This document shows, piece by piece, positions 23,522 to 31,986 of a stretch of DNA of 64,000 nt (its first letter is position 1; each line of letters opens with the position of its first letter). The DNA is from an uncultured Acetatifactor sp. GTDB lineage: Bacteria; Bacillota; Clostridia; Lachnospirales; Lachnospiraceae. The position numbers and the translations under genes were made by a program. The DNA is taken from contig CAJUIA010000017.1 in NCBI GenBank assembly GCA_910586485.1, forward strand, positions 25,057 through 89,056, written 5' to 3'. The notes under the pieces are model-generated. The model was not told the DNA's origin, ran no database searches, and saw only the letters and a program-made list of their open reading frames with translations.

Positions 23522-26500
23522 ATGAAAAAGAGATTTAACCATACAAAGCGTCCGGATTATGATCAGGGTAATTCCCGCGAGGCCTGGGAAGAGTATGAAG
23601 AAGAGACATACTACGCCGAAGAGGAAGAGTCCTGCGAGGGAGAAGAAGAGGCATACTATGCCGAAGAGGAAGAAGCCTACGGCGGGGAAGAGCCTTATGA
23701 GGAAGAAGAGGCATATTACGCCGAAGAGGAAGAGCCCTGCGAGGGAGAAGAAGAGGCTTACTATGCCGAAGAGGAAGAGCCCTATGAGGGAGAAGAAGAG
23801 GCATATTATGCCGAAGAGGAAGAAGCCTGCGGCGGAGAAGAGCCTTATGAGGAAGAAGAGGCATATTACGCCGAAGAGGAAGAAGCCTACGGCGGAGAAG
23901 AGCCTTATGAGGAAGAAGAGGCATATTATGCTGACGAGGAAGAGCCTTACGAAGGGGAAGAAACATATTACGCCGAAGGGGAAGAGGCCTACGCCGGGGA
24001 AGACGAAATCTTTTATGCAGAGGAAGGTCCTTATGCCGGGAATGAGGGATACTATGCCCGTGAGGTGCCTTATTCCGAGGGCGGGGAAATTATTTATGAG
24101 GATGAGGATCTTTATAATGCAGATTACAGAGGGGAGCAGAGCCGGAGCGAAAAAGGGAACAGGAAAAAAGCGGCAGGCGGCCTGTGGGAGAAGCTAAGGA
24201 GTATGTCCGTAATGGACCGTGTGATTGCGGGAACGGGCGTATTGGTATTGATTTTGGCACTGGTAACGGGGGCCGTGCTGGTAAGCTCCAAAATGGCAAA
24301 GGGGCAGGTATCTGATTTTGTCAGCGTGGGCAACCAGCTGGATGATATTGAGCTCATTGGCAGGGACGGCCTGCTGGCAGTGGCAGATGCGCAAATTGCC
24401 AGGATGGAAGCGGCAAACATCGCAATGCAGCCGGAAGAGACCGAGCCGCCCGCAGAGGACGATGAGCCTGGATATGAGGAGAATGAGTATTCCCGGCAGG
24501 TGTCCGTGGAATTGAATATGACATCCATCCAGAAGGATTTAAAGATTAAATTTACCAACGAGAAAACAGGGAAGCTGGTAGCAAACGTACCGTTTTCCGT
24601 AAATATCACGGACCCGGAGGGCAAGACCAGCATCTGGTCCGATGATGATATGGACGGAATTATTTATAAAAAGGATATTACCGCCGGAACCTATAAGGTT
24701 GCTATGGAAGAATTGTCGGATGAAAAGTATGCGGGTTATGCCGTCTCCACCAGGACCCGGTCGGTGGAGGTAAAGAAGGATATTGCTTACGAAAAGGTGG
24801 ATGTGGACAACGAGGTAAAGTCGGAGAAGGAGGTAGATGCCAAGAAGGAGGACACGGCTCAGAAGGAGACGGTGGTGGAATCCGTATTGCAGGATACCGT
24901 TGCCTGGGTGGAGAGTACCTCCGTCGGCGTATCCTATATAGAGGTTGCAAAAGGCGAAATCATAAATCCGCTGGATGTGTTGACCGCGTCCAGAACGTTG
25001 GATAAAAATTTCCTGCGGATGACCCTTCCTGCCGGAGTTTCCGTAAATGTGGTATCTACGGCCGGTACGGAGATCAAGGCAGGAGGTACTGCACAGCTGA
25101 CGGCGGAGAGACCGAATATCACCGGGGACGCGGGCGAAAACATCACGAATATCGAGGTCATTAATGCAAGCTGGAGCAGCAGTCAGCCGACCGTTGCCGC
25201 CGTGGACAGAACAAGCGGCCTGGTGACGGGAATTGCTGCGGGGGATGCTGTGATTCAATATACTGCTACAGCCAGAGTGACGGTGACGGAGCAGCCGGCA
25301 GACCCTTCTGTTTCCGGGGGAGATGCTGCCGGAGGGGAAGCGGCGCCGGTGACAAAGACCACGGATATACCTGTCAGCGGCCAGATTACACTTAAGGTTG
25401 CGGGGACGGTCCTTAACAGGGGAACGCTTACGGCAGACAAGACGGCTTTAGGCCTGGTCATTAAGGGAATTGGGGTAGCAAAGGTTACTCCTGGTAATTT
25501 TACAGAGGGGAAAAAGCTGGTGTACAAGGCTTCTTCGGACCAGGCGACGGTGGCGGCTGTCACGGTTGACGCGGCGGGGACCGTAACGGTGACCGGTCTG
25601 GCAGCAGGCATTGCCAATATTACGGTGACCGCCAATTACGAAGAGGGAGGAACCGAAGAAACAGCGGCCAAAACGGTTATTACAGTGACCGTGGGAGCAA
25701 ACAAGGTGATTGAGCTGAATACAGCTGCCCTGGCGTACGCAGCCAATCCGGTGACGATCAATGCAGTTATTAAGGGGGCGTCCACTACGGCGCCGACGGT
25801 GACGGTGGAATCCAGCGATACCACGGTGATGACGGCAGCAGTCGGCACATTGAGGGCAGAAAACGGCGGGATCACGGCTCCCGTTACATTAAGCCCTTTG
25901 AAGGAGGGCAGCGCCGTGCTTACCGTGAAATGTCTGGAGAACGGAGAAGAGGTGAAGGCGGTCTGTGTTGTCACGGTCAGGAAGAATCCCAAAGAGGACT
26001 GGCAGACTCCGTTAAAAGATAAGGCAAACCGTATTTTATATGTGATGGAAAACGGGGATTACAGGCAGGCAGTCTCCGCAGATTACTTTACCCATGAGAA
26101 GTTTTATGTCAAGGGCGATGTAAAGTATACCGGCTGGCAGACCATCGGCGGTCATGTGTATTATTTTACGGCAGAGGGAACTGCAGTGACCGGCGAGCAG
26201 GTGATTCAGGGCGCAAAATATACCTTTGCCAGCGACGGAACGCTGGTGACAGGAAACGGTGCGCTGGGCATTGACGTATCAAAGTGGAACGGCACCATCG
26301 ACTGGAACGCCGTAAAAAATTCAGGGGTCAGCTATGTAATCATCCGCTGCGGCTACAGAGGGTCTTCCAAGGGTACGTTGATTGAGGATCCTAAATTCCA
26401 GGCCAATATTAAGGGGGCAACTGCAGCGGGCCTGAAGGTCGGAGTATACTTCTTTACCCAGGCCGTGGATGAACGGGAAGCAGTGGAGGAGGCATCCATG

Positions 26501-26851
26501 GTGCTGGGACTGATTAAGAATTACAAGATTACTTACCCGGTATTTCTGGATGTGGAGTCCAGCGGCGGCCGGGGCGATTCCATCAGCAAGGAGACCAGAA
26601 CTGCAGTATGCAGGGCTTTTTGCCAGACGATCCAGAACAACGGGTACACCGCCGGTATTTATGCCAACAAGACCTGGCTGGAGACCAAAATGGACGCAGG
26701 CGCTTTAAGTGCATATAAGATCTGGCTGGCACAGTATGCCCAGACGCCTACCTATACCGGCAGGTATGATTTATGGCAGTACAGATCCACAGGCAGGGTA
26801 TCCGGTATCAGCGGAGACGTGGATATGAATTTAAGCTACCTGGGGTATTAG
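23522..26851 (+). CDS. large membrane-anchored GH25 muramidase with acidic Tyr-rich N-terminal repeats and Big2-like domains
   Basis: 1109 residues from the ATG at 23522 (AAAGGA upstream). Domain order: residues about 27-195 are Glu/Tyr-rich, with eight YYAEEEE-type units; a basic stretch comes before a single membrane span (about 233-255), placing the repeats in the cytoplasm. Outside are a prealbumin/Cna-like module (about 325-425, with SIWSDDDMDGIIY), a charged linker, at least two Big2-like beta domains (about 500-830), cell-wall-binding-type repeats (about 840-912, GWQTIGGHVYYF), and a GH25 lysozyme domain (about 914-1109). The GH25 domain starts LGIDVSKWNG and has the catalytic Asp-x-Glu in FLDVES. 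It would cut the glycan backbone of peptidoglycan next to the membrane. The second GH25 at 29076 shares the Cna-like and GH25 parts. Cytoplasmic tyrosine-rich repeats on a muramidase are unusual. Confidence 0.85.
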   Translation: MKKRFNHTKRPDYDQGNSREAWEEYEEETYYAEEEESCEGEEEAYYAEEEEAYGGEEPYEEEEAYYAEEEEPCEGEEEAYYAEEEEPYEGEEEAYYAEEEEACGGEEPYEEEEAYYAEEEEAYGGEEPYEEEEAYYADEEEPYEGEETYYAEGEEAYAGEDEIFYAEEGPYAGNEGYYAREVPYSEGGEIIYEDEDLYNADYRGEQSRSEKGNRKKAAGGLWEKLRSMSVMDRVIAGTGVLVLILALVTGAVLVSSKMAKGQVSDFVSVGNQLDDIELIGRDGLLAVADAQIARMEAANIAMQPEETEPPAEDDEPGYEENEYSRQVSVELNMTSIQKDLKIKFTNEKTGKLVANVPFSVNITDPEGKTSIWSDDDMDGIIYKKDITAGTYKVAMEELSDEKYAGYAVSTRTRSVEVKKDIAYEKVDVDNEVKSEKEVDAKKEDTAQKETVVESVLQDTVAWVESTSVGVSYIEVAKGEIINPLDVLTASRTLDKNFLRMTLPAGVSVNVVSTAGTEIKAGGTAQLTAERPNITGDAGENITNIEVINASWSSSQPTVAAVDRTSGLVTGIAAGDAVIQYTATARVTVTEQPADPSVSGGDAAGGEAAPVTKTTDIPVSGQITLKVAGTVLNRGTLTADKTALGLVIKGIGVAKVTPGNFTEGKKLVYKASSDQATVAAVTVDAAGTVTVTGLAAGIANITVTANYEEGGTEETAAKTVITVTVGANKVIELNTAALAYAANPVTINAVIKGASTTAPTVTVESSDTTVMTAAVGTLRAENGGITAPVTLSPLKEGSAVLTVKCLENGEEVKAVCVVTVRKNPKEDWQTPLKDKANRILYVMENGDYRQAVSADYFTHEKFYVKGDVKYTGWQTIGGHVYYFTAEGTAVTGEQVIQGAKYTFASDGTLVTGNGALGIDVSKWNGTIDWNAVKNSGVSYVIIRCGYRGSSKGTLIEDPKFQANIKGATAAGLKVGVYFFTQAVDEREAVEEASMVLGLIKNYKITYPVFLDVESSGGRGDSISKETRTAVCRAFCQTIQNNGYTAGIYANKTWLETKMDAGALSAYKIWLAQYAQTPTYTGRYDLWQYRSTGRVSGISGDVDMNLSYLGY
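23600..24060 (+). repeat. in-frame tandem repeats encoding Glu/Tyr-rich units
   Basis: Degenerate tandem DNA repeats built around GAAGAGGCATAYTAYGCCGA. Units of about 48 and 63 bp alternate and code for EEEAYYAEEEEPYEGE and EEEAYYAEEEEAYGGEEPYE forms. The copies are close enough for slippage or recombination to change the copy number. Confidence 0.85.
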
Positions 26852-26902
26852 AATATTGTATAGGGAGGCATTATGCGTGGGGCGGCTTCATAAAAACGCA
26901 AG

Positions 26903-26918
26903 TTATTCTTAAGAATAA
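26903..26918. promoter_or_regulatory. perfect 16-bp palindrome upstream of the rmlB promoter
   Basis: TTATTCTT followed directly by AAGAATAA, ending 6 bp before the predicted -35. No loop, so it fits a dimeric regulator site better than a terminator. The regulator is unknown. Confidence 0.4.
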
Positions 26919-26924
26919 AAGTAA

Positions 26925-26953
26925 TTGGAAATCCCTGGCGGATGTGATAAGAT
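26925..26953 (+). promoter_or_regulatory. promoter of rmlB
   Basis: TTGGAA (26925-26930), 17-bp spacer, TAAGAT (26948-26953) with an extended TGA, 48 bp before the rmlB ATG. Confidence 0.6.
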
Positions 26954-27001
26954 ATTTTCATTCGAGGCGGATAACTGCCAAGCGGAAAGGAAAATACATT
27001 T

Positions 27002-28084
27002 ATGAGGACTTATCTTGTTACGGGCGGAGCGGGATTTATCGGCTCCAACTATATTCACTACATGCTTCGGAAGTACGGGGACAGCATCCGGATCATTAAT
27101 GTGGATGCTCTTACCTACGCCGGGAATCTGGAGAATTTAAAGGATATTGAGAACAGGAGTAATTATACCTTTGTAAAGGCGGACATCTGTGACCAGAAGG
27201 CCATTACAAAAATTTTTGCGGAAAACGATATTGACAGGGTGGTGCATTTTGCGGCGGAAAGTCATGTGGACAGAAGCATCAAAAATCCGGAGGTCTTCGT
27301 ACAGACCAATGTGCTGGGGACGGCAGTGATGCTGAACTGTGCGAAGGCTGCCTGGGAGCTGCCGGACGGAGGTTTTCAGGAAGGGAAAAAATTTCTTCAT
27401 GTGTCCACGGATGAGGTGTACGGATCCCTGCCGGAGGATGATCATGCGTTCTTTTATGAGACCACGCCTTATGATCCCCACAGCCCTTATTCGGCCAGCA
27501 AGGCAGGCTCGGACATGCTTGTGAAATCTTATATGGATACTTACCGCTTTCCGGCCAATATCACCAACTGCTCCAATAATTACGGCCCTTATCAGTTCCC
27601 GGAGAAGCTGATTCCCCTGATTATCAATAATGCTCTGCAGGGAAGGAAGCTGCCGGTGTACGGCGACGGGAAAAATGTCAGGGACTGGCTGTATGTGGAG
27701 GATCATGCCAAGGCCATCGACATGGTGCAGGAACAGGGCCGGCTGTTTGAGACCTATAATATCGGCGGCCATAACGAAAAGCAGAATATTGAGATCATTC
27801 ATATCATTCTGGAAACCTTACAGGAAATGCTGCCTGAGGGGGATCCCAGGAGAGAGCATGTGAACGAGGGTCTGATTACCTATGTGGAGGACCGGAAGGG
27901 ACATGACAGAAGGTATGCCATTGCGCCGGATAAGATCAAGGCGGAGATTGGCTGGGAGCCGGATACCATGTTCAAGGAGGGAATCCGGAAGACCATTCAA
28001 TGGTTTTTCGAGCATGAGGACTGGATGAAAAATGTAACCAGCGGTGATTATCAGAAGTACTACAACGAAATGTACAAAGAGTGA
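27002..28084 (+). CDS. rmlB: RmlB: dTDP-glucose 4,6-dehydratase
   Basis: 360 residues, AAAGGA upstream. Extended short-chain dehydrogenase: NAD-binding TGGAGFIGSN at 7-16, VDALTYAGN, VVHFAAESHVDRSI, the dehydratase triad motif STDEVYG (about 135) and the catalytic YSASKAGSD (about 162-170). This combination is specific to RmlB and distinguishes it from UDP-GlcNAc dehydratases such as PseB. It converts dTDP-glucose to dTDP-4-keto-6-deoxyglucose, feeding RmlC for the rhamnose branch and the WecE-like enzyme for the 4-amino branch. It is followed by a terminator and a separate promoter for rmlA, so the rml genes here are not in one operon. Confidence 0.93.
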   Translation: MRTYLVTGGAGFIGSNYIHYMLRKYGDSIRIINVDALTYAGNLENLKDIENRSNYTFVKADICDQKAITKIFAENDIDRVVHFAAESHVDRSIKNPEVFVQTNVLGTAVMLNCAKAAWELPDGGFQEGKKFLHVSTDEVYGSLPEDDHAFFYETTPYDPHSPYSASKAGSDMLVKSYMDTYRFPANITNCSNNYGPYQFPEKLIPLIINNALQGRKLPVYGDGKNVRDWLYVEDHAKAIDMVQEQGRLFETYNIGGHNEKQNIEIIHIILETLQEMLPEGDPRREHVNEGLITYVEDRKGHDRRYAIAPDKIKAEIGWEPDTMFKEGIRKTIQWFFEHEDWMKNVTSGDYQKYYNEMYKE

Positions 28085-28108
28085 AAGATTTACCATACGG
28101 TATTGCAT

Positions 28109-28137
28109 AAAAGGAGCGGTTGACGCCGTTCCTTTTT
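28109..28137 (+). terminator. intrinsic terminator after rmlB
   Basis: Stem AAAGGAGCGG / CCGTTCCTTT with loop TTGACG and a run of five T, 25 bp after the rmlB stop. Confidence 0.8.
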
Positions 28138-28168
28138 CCATATTTCGGTATGCAATTTTGCGCGGACA

Positions 28169-28177
28169 TGGTATAAT
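28169..28177 (+). promoter_or_regulatory. extended -10 promoter of rmlA
   Basis: TGGTATAAT (TATAAT at 28172-28177) without a strong -35, 40 bp before the rmlA ATG. Confidence 0.55.
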
Positions 28178-28216
28178 AAATAATCAGTTAAAGCTGAATA
28201 AATAAGGAGTACATGT

Positions 28217-29086
28217 ATGAAGGGAATAATACTTGCGGGAGGCTCTGGAACAAGGCTGTACCCGCTGACCAAGGCGGTTTCCAAACAGATCATGCCGGTA
28301 TATGACAAGCCCATGATCTATTATCCTCTGTCCACGCTGATGCTGGCGGGCATCAGAGAGGTGCTGATTATTTCCACACCCAGGGACCTTCCGGTATTTG
28401 AAGAGCTTTTGGGTGACGGACAGCAGCTGGGCATGGAGTTTTCCTATGCGGTGCAGGAGGTTCCCAGAGGGCTGGCGGATGCCTTTATTATCGGGGCGGA
28501 TTTTATCGGTAATGACAGGGTGGCGCTGGTGCTGGGCGATAACATTTTTTACGGCCAAAGCTTTTCAAAGGTGTTAAGAGAGGTGGCAGCCAGAGAGAAA
28601 GGAGCCACGATCTTCGGCTATTATGTGCGCGATGCCAGAGAATACGGGGTGGTGGAGTTTGACGAGGGCGGCAGGGCGCTTTCCATCGAGGAAAAGCCGG
28701 AGCATCCCAAGAGTAATTATGCGGTTCCGGGGCTGTATTTTTATGACAACGACGTGGTGGAGATTGCCAGAAATGTAAAGCCCTCCGCCAGGGGAGAAAT
28801 CGAGATTACCACGGTGAACAATGAGTATCTGAAAAGGGGAACACTCCATGTGGAGAAGCTTGGCAGAGGATTTGCCTGGCTGGATACGGGAAATCATGAC
28901 GCGCTTTTGGACGCCTGCGACTTTGTGGCGGCATTTCAGAAAAGACAGGGGCTGTATATTTCCTGCATTGAAGAGATTGCGTACAGGCGGGGATTTATTG
29001 ATAAGGATCAGCTGCTGAAGCTGGCAGAGCCTTTGATGAAGACCAATTACGGCAAATATCTGGTTGAGGTGGCAAATGGACTCTAA
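28217..29086 (+). CDS. rmlA: RmlA: glucose-1-phosphate thymidylyltransferase
   Basis: 289 residues, the usual length of RmlA; AAGGAG upstream. Nucleotidyltransferase signature GGSGTRLYPLTKAVSKQ at 8-24, then MPVYDKPMIYYPLS, VLGDNIFYG (metal-binding Asp) and the EEKPEHPKSNYAVPGLYFYD region that lines the sugar pocket. It makes dTDP-glucose from dTTP and glucose-1-phosphate, which the phosphohexomutase encoded at 38192 can supply. Its 3' end overlaps the start of the second GH25 gene by 11 bp, so the muramidase is translationally linked to a dTDP-sugar gene. Confidence 0.94.
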   Translation: MKGIILAGGSGTRLYPLTKAVSKQIMPVYDKPMIYYPLSTLMLAGIREVLIISTPRDLPVFEELLGDGQQLGMEFSYAVQEVPRGLADAFIIGADFIGNDRVALVLGDNIFYGQSFSKVLREVAAREKGATIFGYYVRDAREYGVVEFDEGGRALSIEEKPEHPKSNYAVPGLYFYDNDVVEIARNVKPSARGEIEITTVNNEYLKRGTLHVEKLGRGFAWLDTGNHDALLDACDFVAAFQKRQGLYISCIEEIAYRRGFIDKDQLLKLAEPLMKTNYGKYLVEVANGL

Positions 29087-30329
29087 GCTGCGAAGAATGA
29101 CAATTTTGTCTTCTCTGGCTGCAATCGTGCTGGTGGCCCTGCTGGTTTTCTATACCAATCGGGAAAAGGGGCCGCAAAGACCTGCGCCCCTGCCGGAGAG
29201 TACCGGGACGGAAGAAATTCCGGAGAAGGGGAACAGCGGGCAGATCGGCAATGATTTATCGGCTTTTTTGAAGGATCCGACCTTTTTTGATCCGGAGATC
29301 AATCCCATTCTGGAGGCAGCCATGGATGAGTCCATCAGGCTGTCGCTGGTGGTGACCTCTGTGGAAAAGGATCTGCGTATTCAGGTGGTGGACATATCCG
29401 GCGACCCGGTGAAGGGGGAAAGCTTTTTTGTGGAGCTGGAGGGCCTTGGGGAATACAAGGACCTGGATATGGACGGCGTCATTTATATCGGAGGCCTGGC
29501 GGCGGGAGATTATTATGTGAAGCTGCGTCCGGTGGAGGGCTACCGGGTGCCGGAAAATGAGACCCGCGTACACGTGAAGGATAAGGTGGAGTATGTGGCG
29601 ATCGACGATATTTCCCTGCTGATAAAGACGGAAGCGGATATTGATGCCGAGGCGGAGGATACCGGGACAGCGGACGCGCTGGAGGACGCGGACAAGACGG
29701 AGATCAAGAAGCTGCAGAATACCACGGGCAACAGTCATGTAGGAATTGACGTTTCCAAGTGGAACGGAGAAATCGACTGGGATAAGGTACGCAGCGCGGG
29801 TGTGGAGTTTGCAATTATCCGGGCGGGATATAGAGGCTCCGTTACGGGCAGTTTGGTAGAAGATCCTCGCTTTGCTGCAAACATCAAGGGGGCTGTCGCC
29901 AGCGGCATACCCGTGGGTGTTTACTTTTTTACCCAGGCGGTGAATGAGGTGGAGGCCGTGGAGGAAGCGTCTGCGGTGTTAAATCTGGTGAGGGAATACA
30001 ATTTGGATTATCCCATTTTTATTGATACGGAGGGTGCAGGCGGAAACGGACGCGCGGACGGGCTGGACGTGGAGACCAGGACCCTGGTCTGCGAGGCATT
30101 CTGCCGCACGATAGCCAATGCCGGATACAGCGCAGGTGTTTACGGAAGCCGGAACTGGTATAATAATCGCCTTTATGCGGACAGGCTGGATAATGATTAC
30201 TGCATCTGGCTTGCGGAGTATCGGAGTGTTCCCCTGTATCAGGGATATTATCAGATCTGGCAGTATACCTCTCAGGGTAAGGTGGACGGGATTTCCGGAA
30301 ATGTGGACATGAACGTAAGCTACTACTAA
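29076..30329 (+). CDS. membrane-anchored GH25 muramidase with a Cna-like module
   Basis: 417 residues from the ATG at 29076; GAGGTGG precedes it and the start lies inside the rmlA 3' end. One N-terminal membrane anchor (about 9-27), a Cna/prealbumin-like module (about 90-200) with DLDMDGVIYIGGLAAGDYY, a charged linker and a C-terminal GH25 domain (about 221-417) beginning VGIDVSKWNGEIDWDKV. The catalytic pair lies in FIDTEGAG. Its module order matches the larger protein at 23522 but without the acidic repeats and the Big2 part. It is a peptidoglycan hydrolase acting outside the membrane, perhaps to open or remodel wall where new polysaccharide is attached. That role is inferred only from location. 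Confidence 0.88.
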   Translation: MDSKLRRMTILSSLAAIVLVALLVFYTNREKGPQRPAPLPESTGTEEIPEKGNSGQIGNDLSAFLKDPTFFDPEINPILEAAMDESIRLSLVVTSVEKDLRIQVVDISGDPVKGESFFVELEGLGEYKDLDMDGVIYIGGLAAGDYYVKLRPVEGYRVPENETRVHVKDKVEYVAIDDISLLIKTEADIDAEAEDTGTADALEDADKTEIKKLQNTTGNSHVGIDVSKWNGEIDWDKVRSAGVEFAIIRAGYRGSVTGSLVEDPRFAANIKGAVASGIPVGVYFFTQAVNEVEAVEEASAVLNLVREYNLDYPIFIDTEGAGGNGRADGLDVETRTLVCEAFCRTIANAGYSAGVYGSRNWYNNRLYADRLDNDYCIWLAEYRSVPLYQGYYQIWQYTSQGKVDGISGNVDMNVSYY

Positions 30330-30409
30330 GGAAATCAGAGAGCGCGAAAGCGCGGAAAAAAGCGAAGCGATTTGATTTTTGAGTATAGAATAAGGGGGAG
30401 TGGAGCAGT

Positions 30410-30961
30410 ATGGGACAAATTGTGGTAGAAACTTGTGAAATTGAAGGGTTAAAGGTAATCACGCCTACGGTACACGGTGACGCCAGAGGATATTTCTGCG
30501 AAACCTATCATTATGAGGATTATAAGGCGGCGGGCATTCCGGATGTTTTTGTGCAGGATAATCAGTCTGCGTCCAGGCGGGGCGTGTTGAGAGGGCTGCA
30601 TTTCCAGATAGAGCATCCTCAGGCCAAGCTGGTCAGGGCTCTCCGGGGCGAGGTTTTTGATGTGGCGGTGGATATACGGAAGGGCTCGGCCACATATGGC
30701 AAATGGTTTGGAGTATTGCTTTCCGAAGAAAATAAGAAGCAGTTCTATGTGCCGAAAAATTTTGCCCATGGGTTTTTGGTGCTTTCCGATTATGCGGAAT
30801 TTTGTTATAAATGTACGGACTTTTATCATCCGGGAGATGAAGGGGGCATTATGTACAATGATCTTGCCATTGGTGTGGAATGGCCGATTCCGGAGGGAAT
30901 GGAGGTCATCCTGTCTGAGCGGGATACAAAATGGCCGGATTTTTCCAGCTTACGGGGCTGA
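30410..30961 (+). CDS. rmlC: RmlC: dTDP-4-dehydrorhamnose 3,5-epimerase
   Basis: 183 residues, GGGGGAG upstream. Cupin-fold epimerase with the motif SRRGVLRGLHFQ (catalytic His about residue 63), GEVFDVAVDIRKGS, and YVPKNFAHGFLVLSD. The lengths and motifs fit RmlC. It epimerises C3 and C5 of the RmlB product toward L-rhamnose. The last enzyme of that route, RmlD, is not encoded in the window. It is followed closely by the Wzm-like permease gene and probably opens the second polysaccharide operon. Confidence 0.92.
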   Translation: MGQIVVETCEIEGLKVITPTVHGDARGYFCETYHYEDYKAAGIPDVFVQDNQSASRRGVLRGLHFQIEHPQAKLVRALRGEVFDVAVDIRKGSATYGKWFGVLLSEENKKQFYVPKNFAHGFLVLSDYAEFCYKCTDFYHPGDEGGIMYNDLAIGVEWPIPEGMEVILSERDTKWPDFSSLRG

Positions 30962-30978
30962 TAGGAAAGGGCGTTGAC

Positions 30979-31965
30979 ATGAGGATAAGCAAGAAGGGCG
31001 GTATTGCTGTTTTTACCGCAGCTGCCGCTGTATTGGCTGCTGTTATCATCATACACCAGAATCTGGATCCGGGCGTGGATCCGCGGCAGGAGCTGATCAA
31101 GAAGATATTGTCCTGTACGGTGATCCTGCTGTCCTGTATTCTGTTTGCAAAGGGGTATGATAAATTTACCACGCTTCCGGTGGAGCTTTTTCAGAGCAGG
31201 CATCTGATTTGGAAGCTGGCAAAAAACGATTTTAAAAAGCGGTACGCCGGCTCTTATCTGGGGGCGGTATGGGCGCTGGCGCAGCCGGTGGTCACCGTGG
31301 CGATGTACTATATCGTATTTGATAAGATTATGGGGAATCAGGTGAACCGGGGAACGGGAGACATACCCTTTGTCCTGTTTCTGACGGCGGGGCTTGTACC
31401 CTGGTTTTATTTCAACGAGGCTTTAAACAGCGGCACAAACGCCATGCTGGAATATAATTATCTGGTGAAGAAGGTAGTATTTAAGATCAGCATTCTTCCC
31501 CTTATTAAGATTATCGGCGCTACCTTTATACATGCTTTTTTTGTGGGGGTGCTGCTGATTGTTGCTGCTGTTTATGGCTATTATCCCACGGTATATACTC
31601 TTCAGCTTTTATATTACAGCGGGTGTCTTTTTATTTTTGTCCTGGCATTAAGCTACACTACCTGTGCCGTAGTGGTTTTTTTCAGGGATCTGGCGCAGAT
31701 CATCAATATTGCTCTGCAGATCGGAATGTGGGCTACGCCCATTCTTTGGAGTATTGACGGCTTAAACGGCAAGTGGGTGATTATCCTTAAGCTGAATCCG
31801 CTGGTATATATCGTGAACGGTTATCGGAGCGCAATCTGTGAACGGGAATGGTTTTTTCAGGACTTTTTTTCCACCATGTATTTCTGGATCGTAACCGTGG
31901 TTTTGTTTGGAATCGGCGCGGCAGTCTTTAAGAGGCTGAAGGTGCATTTTGCAGATGTGTTGTGA
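30979..31965 (+). CDS. ABC-2 polysaccharide export permease, Wzm/TagG-like
   Basis: 328 residues from the ATG at 30979 (AGGAAAGGG upstream); the longer frame would overlap rmlC. Two extra hydrophobic segments at the N-terminus (about 10-28 and 38-55) precede the ABC-2 permease core, which starts at LIWKLAKNDFKKRYAGSYLGAVWALAQPV, the hallmark of O-antigen/teichoic acid exporters. Six membrane spans follow. With the Wzt-like ATPase encoded next it should export a complete undecaprenyl-linked polysaccharide through the membrane. The N-terminal extension is longer than in classic Wzm (about 260 residues). Confidence 0.85.
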   Translation: MRISKKGGIAVFTAAAAVLAAVIIIHQNLDPGVDPRQELIKKILSCTVILLSCILFAKGYDKFTTLPVELFQSRHLIWKLAKNDFKKRYAGSYLGAVWALAQPVVTVAMYYIVFDKIMGNQVNRGTGDIPFVLFLTAGLVPWFYFNEALNSGTNAMLEYNYLVKKVVFKISILPLIKIIGATFIHAFFVGVLLIVAAVYGYYPTVYTLQLLYYSGCLFIFVLALSYTTCAVVVFFRDLAQIINIALQIGMWATPILWSIDGLNGKWVIILKLNPLVYIVNGYRSAICEREWFFQDFFSTMYFWIVTVVLFGIGAAVFKRLKVHFADVL

Positions 31966-31986
31966 GCAAGAGGACAAGATTGAAAA

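Noticed and set aside
23535..24197. Alternative frames over the acidic repeats (Lys/Arg-rich forward frame and Leu/Pro/Arg-rich reverse frame)
   Set aside because: Long open frames are an automatic result of the tandem DNA repeats; only the EEEAYYA frame has a start signal and continues into known domains.
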